NCBI GenBank assembly: GCA_965248235.1
Contig: CBDFIU010000005.1
Coordinates: 1,240,001-1,304,000 of the forward strand
Direction of reading: 5' to 3'
Length of the DNA stretch: 64,000 nucleotides
Source: UBA6623 sp965248235
GTDB taxonomy: Bacteria > Acidobacteriota > Terriglobia > Bryobacterales > UBA6623
Below the pieces are notes generated by a model. It made no database searches. It saw nothing but the letters and a program-made list of their open reading frames with translations, and was not told the origin of the DNA. The number at the start of each line of letters is the position of its first letter. Position 1 is the first letter of the stretch. The translations under genes were made by a program, and so were the position numbers. Shown piece by piece: positions 44,386 to 54,086 of this stretch.

Positions 44386-44766
44386 ATGATCGAAAGCGTA
44401 AGAGCCATGGATGGTTCCTTTGACAGATTCCTGTTGGGCCGGCGGAAAGAGAGGAGGCACGGCACTCGCAGCACATACCTCCAGGGCCGGTATCTGGTAG
44501 TGGAGTTCGTGGGCGGCGCGCAGACCGTTCCGATCGTCGATGCTGATGACAGAGGGCTGGCCATCGTCAGCGCGACACCGCTGCCGGTTGGAGGGCTCGT
44601 TACATTTCGCGGCGGGCCGGACTCCGCGGCGGTCCAACTCTTTGCCAAGATTCAAGGTCGCGCCAATGTGGCTTATTGTCGTTCCCACGGCGAGCAACGC
44701 TTTCTTGTGGGACTGGAATTCACACAGGTTCGTTTCTCCTCGCTTCGGTCGAGGCGGCCGATCTGA
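44386..44766 (+). CDS. PilZ-like domain protein
   Basis: A 126-residue protein; AGGAGGG eight bases upstream fixes the start at 44386. The N-terminal RRKERRHGTRS resembles the RxxxR cyclic-di-GMP motif of PilZ domains. The strand region VVEFVGGAQTVPIVDADDRGLAIVSATPLPVGGLVTFRG ends with HGEQRFLVGLEF, as in the PilZ barrel. The second PilZ motif (DxSxxG) is seen as DADDRG, so ligand binding is uncertain. It is monocistronic. Confidence 0.65.
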   Translation: MIESVRAMDGSFDRFLLGRRKERRHGTRSTYLQGRYLVVEFVGGAQTVPIVDADDRGLAIVSATPLPVGGLVTFRGGPDSAAVQLFAKIQGRANVAYCRSHGEQRFLVGLEFTQVRFSSLRSRRPI

Positions 44767-44859
44767 TGTCGGGGTTTCGAGCCCGAACCCCGTAGCCGGT
44801 CGGTCGCGGACACACCCGCCCCCCCGCGACGGGCGGCGATCACTCGATCGAGCGCGCCG

Positions 44860-45969
44860 TCAAGACATCTCAACGTCGTTGCGGCGGGCGTCCCCGGACT
44901 CCTTTATGTCGCGCCGCACGGCAACCATCCGTGCCGGCTGTTGTCTGTCATATTTGTCAACCAGCTCTTCCATGCGCGCGCTTCCCCATCGTTTCGTCGC
45001 CAGCAGCAACACCGCGGCTTCGGCGGCGGGTTCGATTTGTCGCGACCTGAGCAGCGCGGCGGCCGGTTCGGGCCGACTGAAATCGATCCAAAACAGGGTC
45101 TGCTCGTAACGGTCTCGTGCCGACTGGTGGAGCCTTTCGATTTCCGCCGCTGTTCGGGATGTCTGGTGCGAAAAACAAAATTGAAAGTAGAATTGTTCGA
45201 TATCTGTGCCCACCGCAATGAGACGTAAGGCAGCCGGGGCGAGCGGGTCGCCCAATTCCTCCGCCACCTCCCGCGCCGCCGCCCGAAACACCCCCGCATC
45301 GGTCGTCGGCGGTGCGAAATCGCTCCAATCGCAGCTTCCACTTGACGTGAACCCGACAAGATTGGGATAGACCGCCACCGAAGAAGTGCGCCGCGACAAG
45401 ATCAATTGGTCCTCCGACGTCACGTAGACGACCCCGACGCCACAGATGTTCGAGAGCTCGAGGCGTGCCGGATCCGGTTTCCCGCCGCCGGCGCCCGTCG
45501 TATACCGGGTTCGGATGGTTTCGGCCTTCTCCGTTTCTCCAGCCGGCCGCGTATCGAGAAAGGCGTTGGCCGTGACGTAATCCTCGTACCGCAACGGCTG
45601 CACTTCTAGAGCGAGGCGCGACCGACCGCTCGTCGATACGATTTCCCGCTCGAGTCGAGCAAGCCGACATTTTCCCGGCCGAGAGTCCTCCTTTCGCGGC
45701 TCGCCGTTTCCATCGCCGCGGAACTTCCGTACCGCGGCGGCCCTGAGCGGCTGAAGCTCCGCCGGCGGAACATAGGGCTCCGAGCGCACCGTCACGCGCA
45801 CATCGTCGAGGGAGAACTCCTCCTCGCCGCGGTTGCCGGAACCTACGAGAGGAATAAACGGCACCGTCGCCGTTCCCAAGCGGAAAAGCGCATAGTGCGG
45901 GTCAGCGGCGCCGAACGTCGGCTGCGTCTTGCGCGGCAAGTCCGCGACGATGAGGTCGAGAGGAGTCAT
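44860..45969 (-). CDS. Nudix-like hydrolase domain protein
   Basis: A 369-residue protein from ATG 45969. The C-terminal half contains a Nudix-box-like segment, VFRAAAREVAEELGDPLAP (REVxEELG core), preceded by GVGVVYVTSEDQLILSRRTSSVAVYPNLVGFTSSGSCDWSDF. The upstream glycine and glutamates of the box are only partly present. The N-terminal half has no recognised domain. Family enzymes hydrolyse nucleoside diphosphates linked to other groups; the substrate is unknown. It is divergent from the five-haem cytochrome gene. Confidence 0.65.
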   Translation of the reverse strand: MTPLDLIVADLPRKTQPTFGAADPHYALFRLGTATVPFIPLVGSGNRGEEEFSLDDVRVTVRSEPYVPPAELQPLRAAAVRKFRGDGNGEPRKEDSRPGKCRLARLEREIVSTSGRSRLALEVQPLRYEDYVTANAFLDTRPAGETEKAETIRTRYTTGAGGGKPDPARLELSNICGVGVVYVTSEDQLILSRRTSSVAVYPNLVGFTSSGSCDWSDFAPPTTDAGVFRAAAREVAEELGDPLAPAALRLIAVGTDIEQFYFQFCFSHQTSRTAAEIERLHQSARDRYEQTLFWIDFSRPEPAAALLRSRQIEPAAEAAVLLLATKRWGSARMEELVDKYDRQQPARMVAVRRDIKESGDARRNDVEMS

Positions 45970-46138
45970 TTGAGTAAATACCGGTTCAGCCGCAATACCT
46001 CGGGCCTTTGTTCTTCGCCGGGCCGTTTGTCGGACGCCCGCGGACAAACCCATTACACCGTCCGCATTTTGCCAGGGGCTTTCCCGGAAGGCGGAACGAA
46101 CCGGAGAGTGGGACCCGACAACACACTAAAATCTAAGA

Positions 46139-46714
46139 ATGCCTTCGGTGCGCGGCACGTTGCAACCTCGCCTAAGCGGCATCGCGAAGCACCGAGCCCG
46201 TATTCGCGCGCTGCCCGCCGCCTTGCTGCTTGTCTTTCCCGCCATTGTCTCGGGGCAGGGTTATGAAGGCATCGAAGAACAGTTACCCCGCGCCGTCGAA
46301 CCGCAGCCCATCCCCTTCAGCCACCAACTCCACATGACGGCCGGTCTTTCTTGCAACGATTGTCATCGCGGCGCCGAAAAGCGAGAGCGAGCCGGACTAC
46401 CTGACAGCGAACAATGCATGCTCTGCCATCGGACAATCAAAACCGACGCCCCGGGTGTAAGCCGGCTCGCCGAGTTCCACGGCGAAGGCAAGTCGCTCGA
46501 TTGGGTGCGGATCTATCGTGTCGCCGATTTTGTCTTCTTCAGCCATAAGGACCACGCCGCGGCGGGCGTTGGCTGCGCTCCCTGTCACGGCCCGGTCGAG
46601 AAACGCGACCGGCTGGCGAAGGAAGTCTCCACTTCCATGAGGATGTGCATGGACTGCCACAAGCAAACAAACGCCTCGCGGAATTGTCACCTCTGCCACG
46701 AACTGGGCCAATAA
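46139..46714 (+). CDS. Five-haem cytochrome c (cytochrome c3/c7-like)
   Basis: A 191-residue exported protein with a basic N-terminus and hydrophobic signal (LPAALLLVFPAIVSGQ). Five CXXCH motifs are present: CNDCH, CMLCH, CAPCH, CMDCH and CHLCH, with FSHQLHM and FSHKDH supplying distal histidines as in cytochrome c3/c7 and the ActA subunit of alternative complex III. It is probably a periplasmic electron carrier. No other respiratory-complex genes are adjacent. Its stop is two bases from that of the converging gene. Confidence 0.88.
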   Translation: MPSVRGTLQPRLSGIAKHRARIRALPAALLLVFPAIVSGQGYEGIEEQLPRAVEPQPIPFSHQLHMTAGLSCNDCHRGAEKRERAGLPDSEQCMLCHRTIKTDAPGVSRLAEFHGEGKSLDWVRIYRVADFVFFSHKDHAAAGVGCAPCHGPVEKRDRLAKEVSTSMRMCMDCHKQTNASRNCHLCHELGQ

Positions 46715-46716
46715 CT

Positions 46717-47223
46717 TCAGGAAACTTCGGTGGAGAGTAAATAGGGGGCTTGCGTTTCCGGGTCCCTGGTAATGACAACTTCCAGACAAGTAATCTTCAT
46801 ACCCCAGTGCTCGCGCAGCCAATCAGCCGTGGAAAGAGTCTGCTTGTCGAACCCCGCCGAAATCACGATGATCCAACGGGCGGCGTTAATGTCGTCGACG
46901 TCCACTTCGAGGAATATACCCAGTCTTTCCGCCCCGTTCTCGTCCAGCGACCGGAATAAATCTTCCGATGACCAACGCGCCACGCGGCGGGCGCACGCCA
47001 CGCCTCGGCTCAGCGTCGTTTGGTTCGCTTTGCCCTCGCTCCGCTCCGACACGATCACCACCGCAACTTGACCCCGAGGGTCGATCGCCAGCACGTCAAT
47101 CGGGGAGGCCGCGACCTCTTCGCCGACTAGATCGATCCCGATTGGAAACAACACTAGTCCAATTTCCCGGAAGGCGCGCTCCGGGTTTCGAAGAATGAAT
47201 TCACGTAATGGCGTCGGCTGCAT
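46717..47223 (-). CDS. Possible PD-(D/E)XK nuclease-fold protein
   Basis: A 168-residue cytosolic-looking protein. The segment IDVLAIDPRGQVAVVIVSE resembles the core of restriction-endonuclease-like folds (usual pattern D...ExK), but the lysine of ExK is missing, so it may be inactive or wrongly assigned. The rest is an alternating alpha/beta sequence with WSSEDLFRSLDENGAERLGIFLEVDVDD. It converges on the five-haem cytochrome gene and is not in an operon. Confidence 0.4.
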   Translation of the reverse strand: MQPTPLREFILRNPERAFREIGLVLFPIGIDLVGEEVAASPIDVLAIDPRGQVAVVIVSERSEGKANQTTLSRGVACARRVARWSSEDLFRSLDENGAERLGIFLEVDVDDINAARWIIVISAGFDKQTLSTADWLREHWGMKITCLEVVITRDPETQAPYLLSTEVS

Positions 47224-47422
47224 TCGGACGTACTCTTAACCGCTTGGCTCAAAGGTTCCGCATGCAACCTCAAAGTCTTCCGAAAGCCGGTACTTTTGTA
47301 CCTTGAACTCTCCTTTGTATACGCGGTCGGGCCGACCGTCAATCCAACTTTGGACATATTGACTCTTCAACTCACGACATATGGCTACCCCAATCAAACC
47401 GCCACGCCTCTACAATGGGTCC

Positions 47423-48400
47423 ATGAGCGAACAGGCCCTCGGCGCCGCCATCATCGGCACGACGCATTCACACGCCCTCGGTCACATGGAAGCCATCCAC
47501 GCCTCGAAAAATTGGGAGTTGATCGGCGTGGCCGAGCCGAACGCCGCCTTGCTCGGTACGGCCCGCGCGCACACCCGCTGGAAAGCGGCGCCGTGGACTT
47601 CCGTCGATGCATTGCTCTCGGACAGCCGGGTGCGGATGGTCTGCATCGAAACGGACCCACTCGAATCGTTGCCGTATTCGCTCCGCACGATCGAAGCCGG
47701 CAAACACCTCAAGATCGACAAACCGCCAGGGGTCGACTACGCGTTGCTGCGCCGGATCTTCGACGAAGCCGAACGCCGTCATCTCCTTATTCGGATCGGT
47801 TATGTCTATCGCCACAACCCCGCCTTCCGGCTCGCCCACCGAGCGATTCAGGAAGGTTGGCTGGGGCCGATTCGTTCGATTGTTTGTCGCATGAACGACA
47901 TGCTCAGCCCGGCCGGCCGACGTAGGCTCGACCGTTATCCGGGCGGGCAATTTTTCGAAATTTGCTGCCACATGCTCGACGTGTTGATTTGGTTGATGGG
48001 GGAGCCGCGCCGTGTGAACCCGGCATTGCGCCATAGCGACCCGGTGAATGACGAGCTAGAGGACGACGTGCAGGCCACGTACGAGTTTGACGAGGCCGCG
48101 GCGCTGATCCGCAGCAACACGCGCGACGGCCGGCGCTCTTTCCACATCTTCGGCGACGAAGGATCCATTCGCATCGACGACCCCGATTCGCCGAAAGTTC
48201 AGCTCGCGTTGACCGCGCCCCACGGCGGGTTTTCAGCCGGCGTGCATCAGGTGCCGATTGGTCCGTCGATCCGGTTGGTTCCCGACCTCGATGATCTCGC
48301 CGGCGCAATCCGCGAACGCCGCGACGTCGAGTACTTTACCCCCGAGCACGATTTAGCCGTGCAGCGGATTCTACTGAAGACTTGCGGCGTGAAGGTGTAA
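47423..48400 (+). CDS. Gfo/Idh/MocA-family oxidoreductase
   Basis: A 325-residue NAD(P)-dependent sugar oxidoreductase. The Rossmann start is GAAIIGTTHSHALGHM. The lysine in KIDKPPG corresponds to the EKP motif (Glu replaced by Asp). The C-terminal alpha/beta domain has GGQFFEICCHMLDVLIWLMG, with the expected catalytic His. I chose ATG 47423; an upstream ATG at 47381 would add 14 unconserved residues. The cupin gene follows 17 bases later, so the two likely act together on a sugar or sugar derivative. Confidence 0.85.
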   Translation: MSEQALGAAIIGTTHSHALGHMEAIHASKNWELIGVAEPNAALLGTARAHTRWKAAPWTSVDALLSDSRVRMVCIETDPLESLPYSLRTIEAGKHLKIDKPPGVDYALLRRIFDEAERRHLLIRIGYVYRHNPAFRLAHRAIQEGWLGPIRSIVCRMNDMLSPAGRRRLDRYPGGQFFEICCHMLDVLIWLMGEPRRVNPALRHSDPVNDELEDDVQATYEFDEAAALIRSNTRDGRRSFHIFGDEGSIRIDDPDSPKVQLALTAPHGGFSAGVHQVPIGPSIRLVPDLDDLAGAIRERRDVEYFTPEHDLAVQRILLKTCGVKV

Positions 48401-48417
48401 TCGATCGCATCCTAGTC

Positions 48418-49074
48418 ATGAAACAAATACTGAAAATATCCATCACCGTCGCGGCACTCTATCTCCTCGGTGGCGCCGTGCTCGACCGCGTGATTTTTCC
48501 CGAACCGCCCGCCGACCTTTCCTACTACCCGCCCGTCGGGCACTTCTTTGTGAGCGAGGCGGAAGGGTTCGAGCAGCGCATTCTCAAACGCGAAAACGGA
48601 CTTTTCTGGATCGAATTGACCTTGCGCCCGCATGCACCGGGACCGCCCGAACATGTTCACACGTCGTTCGCCGAGCGTTTTGTCGTCGCCGAGGGGACGC
48701 TGAGCCTGTTGGTCAACGGCGAGATCAAGGAACTCGGCCCATCCGAGTCATTCCTGATTCCACCCGGCACGCCCCATAAGCCATTCAACAGAACCGACCG
48801 GCCGGTCGTCGTGCGAGGGCCGCTGACCGAGGAATACGCGATCCCCGAGACCTTCAGCGTCTTCCTCACGCAGGCGTACGGCTTCTTTGACGAAGCCCCG
48901 GCCAACCAGCAAGCCCCGCGGGCGTTGCTCCAGATGTCACGATTCAGCCCTGTCTACGATTCCTGGTTGGCCGGACCACCAATCGCTTTGCAGCGGTTGC
49001 TCTTCCACGCCGTCGGGCCGACGGCGCGCCTGCTGGGGTATCGCGCCTATTATCCCCGCTTCAAACCGCGTTGA
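48418..49074 (+). CDS. Membrane-anchored cupin protein
   Basis: A 218-residue protein. An N-terminal hydrophobic segment (ILKISITVAALYLLGGAVL) is followed by a single cupin barrel: PPEHVHTSFAERFVVAEGTLSLLVNGE carries the first metal-binding motif (HxH...E) and LIPPGTPHKPFN the second (His). Cupins of this type are isomerases, oxygenases or binding proteins. It is in an operon with the Gfo/Idh/MocA gene. The start ATG 48418 places the membrane segment at the N-terminus. Confidence 0.82.
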   Translation: MKQILKISITVAALYLLGGAVLDRVIFPEPPADLSYYPPVGHFFVSEAEGFEQRILKRENGLFWIELTLRPHAPGPPEHVHTSFAERFVVAEGTLSLLVNGEIKELGPSESFLIPPGTPHKPFNRTDRPVVVRGPLTEEYAIPETFSVFLTQAYGFFDEAPANQQAPRALLQMSRFSPVYDSWLAGPPIALQRLLFHAVGPTARLLGYRAYYPRFKPR

Positions 49075-49104
49075 GCGAAGCTCTTGGGCGTCGTTGCGAA
49101 AAGC

Positions 49105-49156
49105 GGCTAAGCCTAGGGCTAAGCCGGGCTAAGCTTGAGCTATGCCGGGTTAAGCC
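49105..49156. repeat. Short imperfect tandem repeat
   Basis: About five imperfect units of 10-13 bp with the core GGCTAAGCC/GGGCTAAGC between the cupin and endolysin-like genes. It overlaps the 3' end of the latter. No function is apparent. Confidence 0.5.
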
Positions 49157-49972
49157 CTCGCCAACTCCAAAGCCGCGGCGATCAACTGCTCACCTTTGCG
49201 ATACGCATCGGTGAACTGTTCCAGGCCGTGGCGCCCCCCGTTCACGAGTTTTCGGGCCTGCGGCAGGTCGTCGCGGTCGAGAGCCCCGCGGATGTTTGCC
49301 TCTTGAGCCCCAATAAAGCTCGCGAGAAGTTTCGAGGCGATTTCCGGGTCGTTGGCAAGATCGGGTTCTTCGGCCAGCCTGGCGCCCAATCCAATCCCTC
49401 GTCCGTGACGTTCATAGGTTGTCACGGCCCGTCAACTGAATGAACCCACGGCCCTTGAAGCTTGCCCCGTCGGGGCGACCTCGGTTCCCTATGTCGGCGC
49501 GGTCGTCGTATTTGTCAAGGAGATGACCGCCTTCGCTGGTGTCGAAACTGGAGCGCAGCTCACTGATAGGCCGAAAGCCCGCGGTCTCGGCGCGGATCGA
49601 CGACAGCGCCATCAGGACCATCTTTTGGTCGCGTAGCTCCGAGTCAACCAGCGCTCCCAAGACCGTGGGGAGGTATTTCCGGATGTTCCGCAAGGGCGTG
49701 TGCCGCGAAAACATTCCCGCCACGGCCGTAACGCTGACGCCCGGGAACCCGGAAGGAATCTCGGCGTCGGCGTCGAAGTTCAGCGCCGCCGCCGTCTGAT
49801 CGCCCACGACCCCGTCGGCCTCGAGACCTTGTGTTTCTTGAAAGGCACGCACCGCTCTCGCGGTTCCCGGGCCAAAGCCGCCGTCCACCCCGGAGGGATC
49901 GAATCCTAATTCCTCGAGACGCATTTGGAGCAGCATCACCGCGGGCCCTTGGTCGCCGCTTCGTAAAGTCAT
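49150..49972 (-). pseudogene. Peptidoglycan-binding/GH19-type endolysin-like gene, frameshifted
   Basis: The start has GAGGAG upstream. Residues 1-60 form a PG_binding_1 domain (GDQGPAVMLLQMRLEELGFDPSGVDGGFGPGTARAVRAFQ). The rest resembles GH19/lysozyme-like cell-wall hydrolases, ending GASFKGRGFIQLTGRDN. The frame stops at 49412, but a second frame continues YERHGRGIGLGARLAEEPDLANDP, the expected family sequence, so one base has been inserted at the GG pair 49417-49418. It may be a phage-derived lysin or a remodelling enzyme. No other phage genes are nearby. Confidence 0.72.
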
Positions 49973-50274
49973 TGTTTTTTCTCCTCGGAATCCTCAAGCC
50001 CGACGCAACTCACGGGGCGCGCCGGTCGTAGCCGGTAGCGGGTCATCCCCGGCATATTGTCCGCCACATTCATTAAACGCGTCAAACACGCGAATATGGG
50101 GTCGTTTCTTGCCCGCTCCAATGCCGCGAATCATCGGGAGTTGGGCGGGCTAACCCGGGCTGAAGGGCCTGTCAACCGTTCAGGGCGAGCTGACAGCAAC
50201 CACGGCTTCGTTGCAATATCAGCTTTCCGAGGTGTCGCTTGGGCTTAAAGACGCCAAGGGGGCCTTTAGATCCG
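49973..50274. other. Intergenic region without recognised content
   Basis: About 300 bases with no credible frame, tRNA or strong hairpin. The GAGGAGAAAA ribosome site of the endolysin-like gene lies at its left edge. Confidence 0.4.
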
Positions 50275-51210
50275 CTATCCCATCAGCGCAAAGGCCTTCT
50301 TCATGGCTTTGGCCGTGGTTTCGCTCGCCTGTTCGTCGTCCATATCATCGAGTTTCTGATTGAAAGGCTCGCAGCGAATCGGGCCGTCGTAACCGATCTT
50401 CAGGAGCGCTCCCAAGAACGCTTTCGCGTCGATCATCCCGGTAGTCGCGGGCAATTCGCGTTGGTTGTCGTATTGCAATTCCCGCTCGATACCGGCCGGG
50501 GCGTCGTTGAGATCGGCGGAGACAACATCGCTATTGGAAAGCTGCAGGATGTCGTCGGCGGTTTCGCGCGCCGTCCACCAATGCCAACTGTCGATGACCA
50601 CGCCAATATTGGATTTGCCGGCTTCGGCGATCAGTTGCCGACATTCTTTCATCGAGTGGACAAAGGCGTGACGGCGAGCGGTCCAAAGTCGCTTCGTGCC
50701 GAGATACTCCAGGCCCAAACGCAGGCCGTGATCTTCCAGCACGGAACCGACATGCCGCAGCCGGTGGGATGTCTGCTTGAAATTCTCGAGATAGGTCAGC
50801 GTATCGCTGCGTGACGAAATCGCTGTCCCCACCCGAGTGACTCCGGCTCGTTGCAGTGCTTTCGCCTCTTGCGGCAATGCGGCCAAGCCGCTTGCAAACG
50901 CCTCTTCGTCAGCGCTCAAGCTGACCGACAGCCTGGCGGCGGCCCATTGCAGTTTGTTCGACTTCAGCGCTTCGACATACCGTGTAACACCTTCGGTCAG
51001 CAACTGTGGGCCGAACGGTTGGACCGATTCAAATCCGTACTTCGCCGCCAATTCGATGGAACGGCCCTGGTCGGCCTGGATGCCGATGCTTCCCGGGATG
51101 AACGCGATGGTAAACTTTCTCCCCGCCGCCCAAGCATTTCCGCCCGCGAGGGCCGCGGCGGCCGCTAACCCCCCGCCGTACACGAATTCGCGTCGATTGA
51201 TATGCGTCAT
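50275..51210 (-). CDS. Tat-exported sugar-phosphate isomerase/epimerase-type TIM-barrel protein
   Basis: A 311-residue protein from ATG 51210. The N-terminal NRREFVYGGGLAAAAALAGG is a twin-arginine-like signal. The body is a xylose-isomerase-like TIM barrel with metal-site segments LRLGLEYLGTKR, IGVVIDSWHWW, SADLNDAPAG and IRCEPFNQ (Glu, Asp/His, Asp, Glu). Family members isomerise or epimerise sugars. It is divergent from the sulfatase gene; the intergenic space is about 125 bases. Confidence 0.82.
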   Translation of the reverse strand: MTHINRREFVYGGGLAAAAALAGGNAWAAGRKFTIAFIPGSIGIQADQGRSIELAAKYGFESVQPFGPQLLTEGVTRYVEALKSNKLQWAAARLSVSLSADEEAFASGLAALPQEAKALQRAGVTRVGTAISSRSDTLTYLENFKQTSHRLRHVGSVLEDHGLRLGLEYLGTKRLWTARRHAFVHSMKECRQLIAEAGKSNIGVVIDSWHWWTARETADDILQLSNSDVVSADLNDAPAGIERELQYDNQRELPATTGMIDAKAFLGALLKIGYDGPIRCEPFNQKLDDMDDEQASETTAKAMKKAFALMG

Positions 51211-51335
51211 AGCGTCGCTACTGTAGCAAAGAGGATGTCTCCGAGGGTGAGATGCGCATGCCGTCGGATTCCACTGTCGCCACGACCCGGCGCACGCCCG
51301 GGCGGCCCGAACGACACGGTGAGCTACCATGGGGC

Positions 51336-52739
51336 GTGTCCGCACTGACAAGACGTCATTTTCTCGGAACGATCGGCGGAGGTTTGAGTGCCGCCGGCCT
51401 TGCGTTCTCGCAAACAACGCGCCCCAACGTCGTCATCATCTACACCGACGACCAGGGCACGCTCGACGCCGGTTGCTACGGCTCCAAAGACATCCACACG
51501 CCCAATATCGACGCCCTGGCCCGACGAGGCGTGCGCTTTACGCAGGCTTATGCTCACACGGTTTGCTGCCCCTCGCGTTCGCAGCTGTTGACGGGGCGCG
51601 CGCCGCAACGATCGGGCATCAACGATTGGCTGTCGAACCATCCTTCGGACGAAAACGGCCGCAACATGCTCGTCGACGAGGTCACGCTGGCGGAGGTGTT
51701 GCGCGAGAACGGCTACCGCACCGGACTCGCCGGCAAATGGCACCTGGGGGCCAAGCCCGGACACCAGCCGCTTGATCAAGGGTTCGACGAAGCCTACGGG
51801 CATCTCGGCGGATTCATCGACAACTTCGAACATAAGTTCCTGCACTCGAGCCGAAGCCGCCCTCCGTTTCACGACTTGTACCGCAACGGCAAGGAAATTG
51901 ACGAAACCGGCCGCTACTTCCCCGACCTCGTCGTACGCGAAGCCACGCGATTCATCGTCGAGAACAAAGACCGGCCCTTCTTTCTCTATTGCGCCTTCAA
52001 CGTGCCGCACTACCCTGAGCAAACCGACCCGAAATTCGTCGACATGTATAAGGGGCTGGACATGCCCCGCCGCTCCTATGCGGCCATGGTGACGACCACC
52101 GACGACCGCGTCGGCCGGGTCATCCGAACGCTTGATCTATGGGGTCTGCGCGAAAACACGCTCCTGATTTTCATGAGCGACAACGGCCACTCGACCGAAC
52201 AGTTTCGCAACTGGGAGAATAACTACGGCGCGAATGGCGGAGGCGGCAACACCGGCCCGTGGCGCGGAGCCAAGGGCAGCCTGTTCGAGGGCGGCATACG
52301 GGTGCCGGCGATTATGAGCATGCCCGGCAAGATCCCCGAGAACGAAGTGCGCGGCCAAATGATCTCGAACGCCGACTTTTTCCCCACGATTCTTGAAACC
52401 TGCGGTGTTCGACCGCCCGACCGCCCGATCGACGGCAGCACGCTTTGGCCGGTTCTGCGCTCGGCCCACGCACCGGATCCGCATGAGGTCCTCCACTGGC
52501 AATGGCAGAAACAATGGGCCGTGCGCGAGGGCGATTGGAAGCTGATCGGCAACGGCCGCGACACGACCGGCCTGGGGTCAAAGCACGCCCCACGCAAAGA
52601 GATGGGCGAGCTTTATCTGGCGAACTTGGCCGACGACCCGCCCGAGTCGGTCAACCACGCTGCCGCCAGCCCGAACGTCGTCGCCCGCCTCAAGAAGCTG
52701 CACGAGCAGTGGCTGCGGCGGGTCACTCCGAAAAGCTGA
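51336..52739 (+). CDS. Sulfatase
   Basis: About 467 residues. GTG 51336 gives a twin-arginine-like signal (LTRRHFLGTIGGGLSAAGLAFS). The formylglycine motif is C77-C-P-S-R, followed by SQLLTGR. Metal ligands are in VVIIYTDDQG at the N-terminus and IFMSDNGHS in the middle. LAGKWHLG is another conserved segment. Type I sulfatases cleave sulfate esters of polysaccharides or small molecules in the periplasm and need a separate maturase, which is not in this window. A longer frame from 51252 is possible. Confidence 0.9.
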   Translation: MSALTRRHFLGTIGGGLSAAGLAFSQTTRPNVVIIYTDDQGTLDAGCYGSKDIHTPNIDALARRGVRFTQAYAHTVCCPSRSQLLTGRAPQRSGINDWLSNHPSDENGRNMLVDEVTLAEVLRENGYRTGLAGKWHLGAKPGHQPLDQGFDEAYGHLGGFIDNFEHKFLHSSRSRPPFHDLYRNGKEIDETGRYFPDLVVREATRFIVENKDRPFFLYCAFNVPHYPEQTDPKFVDMYKGLDMPRRSYAAMVTTTDDRVGRVIRTLDLWGLRENTLLIFMSDNGHSTEQFRNWENNYGANGGGGNTGPWRGAKGSLFEGGIRVPAIMSMPGKIPENEVRGQMISNADFFPTILETCGVRPPDRPIDGSTLWPVLRSAHAPDPHEVLHWQWQKQWAVREGDWKLIGNGRDTTGLGSKHAPRKEMGELYLANLADDPPESVNHAAASPNVVARLKKLHEQWLRRVTPKS

Positions 52740-52758
52740 CCGGTGTCCGGCGCCGTTC

Positions 52759-53994
52759 TCAGGACTCGCTGTCTTCCCAAGTGCAGCGTTCGACGCGCCC
52801 GCGCTCGAGACGCAACCCGAGCTCGCCGTTGAGCATGGCGATGAACTCTTCGCCGACGTGATCCACCACGGCGGCCGGCAGCAACTTCGACTCTTTCAAG
52901 TCTTCGGAATCACGAAACTTCCCGCGCAGCAGTTTGATGAGCGTTTCGCCGTCGGCGAGGAAACGCGCCGCGACGCCCTGCTCGTGTGCCAGCAAATTGA
53001 TAAAGCAGCGGAGCACGCTGAGCGCCGGTCCCTCGTGAGGACGGGGCTCGGGACGCACTGGGGGTTTGACGAGCTGCTCGTCGGGGATGGCGAGGGCTTC
53101 CCCGATCGCATCGAGCAACTCGCGGCCGGCATGGCTGTCGGGCTTCACTTTGAGGCCGCGAAAATGACTCAGCTCTTCGGCTTTGCGCGGCGCCGCCCCG
53201 GCGAGCTTGCTGAGCACCTGGTCGTCGGCGATCCATTTTCGCGGGATGTTGCTCGAGCGGGCGCGATCCTCGCGCCAACGAATCACGCGACGCAGTACGG
53301 CGTAGCGCCGCGGGGAAACCCCGTTGCCGCCCGCCAACTTTTCGGCCAGCACGTCGGGGCCCGGGTCGTAGCGTTTGCGCTCCGACCACATCGCGGAAAC
53401 TTCCAGCGCCCAATCACGACGGTCACGGGCGTCGAGTTTGGCGAGCAGCCGTTCGGCGGTTTCGACAAGATGCTCGACATCGGCCAACGCGTAGACCGCC
53501 ATGGCCTCGGGCAGCGGCCGGCGCAGCCAATCGGCGCGCGTGTGGGTCTTGGGCAGTTGAATGTCAAGGATCTTTTTGAGCAGGTTGGAGAGCCCGATCT
53601 GATCACCCAACCCGCAAAGCGCCGCTCCAATTGAGGTATCGAACAGCGGTTCGGCGACCATGCCGTAGCCGTGATAGAGGCAAATCTGATCCTGTTCGGC
53701 CGAGTGAACGACTTTGAGGATTTTCGGATTTTGCAGGACGTCCAGCAGTGGCTCGATCTCCTGGGCGTCAAGCGCCAGCGGATCCACCAGCCATGATTCC
53801 TCGTGGTCCGCGATCTGGATCAAACCCAATTGCGGGAAGTATGTCTTTTCCCGAACGAACTCTGTATCGAAGGCGATGATCGATCGCTCCGAAAGGCGTG
53901 CCGCCACGTCGGCGAGCCGTTGCCTATCTTCAATTAGCTGGGGATGCGGGTCTCGCTCGACGGGGTGTTTCGAGGCGCTCGGGCGGGATGACAT
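52759..53994 (-). CDS. rnd: Ribonuclease D
   Basis: A 411-residue 3'-5' exoribonuclease acting on tRNA precursors. The DEDD exonuclease residues appear in IIAFDTEFVREKTYFPQLGLIQ, HSAEQDQICLY, and YALADVEHLVE. An HRDC-type helical domain follows (PRKWIADDQVLSKLAGAAPRKAEEL). The ATG at 53994 is preferred over 54102 because the extra 36 residues are not conserved and overlap the divergent permease gene region. The length is slightly above the usual 370-390. Confidence 0.9.
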   Translation of the reverse strand: MSSRPSASKHPVERDPHPQLIEDRQRLADVAARLSERSIIAFDTEFVREKTYFPQLGLIQIADHEESWLVDPLALDAQEIEPLLDVLQNPKILKVVHSAEQDQICLYHGYGMVAEPLFDTSIGAALCGLGDQIGLSNLLKKILDIQLPKTHTRADWLRRPLPEAMAVYALADVEHLVETAERLLAKLDARDRRDWALEVSAMWSERKRYDPGPDVLAEKLAGGNGVSPRRYAVLRRVIRWREDRARSSNIPRKWIADDQVLSKLAGAAPRKAEELSHFRGLKVKPDSHAGRELLDAIGEALAIPDEQLVKPPVRPEPRPHEGPALSVLRCFINLLAHEQGVAARFLADGETLIKLLRGKFRDSEDLKESKLLPAAVVDHVGEEFIAMLNGELGLRLERGRVERCTWEDSES

Positions 53995-54086
53995 GATACT
54001 ACGCCTAACAAAAGAGTATAGAATTGTATCGGTTCTTGTGCGGGGAGCGATCGGACTTGGGATCTCTCCGCCTCGGTTCCGAACCC

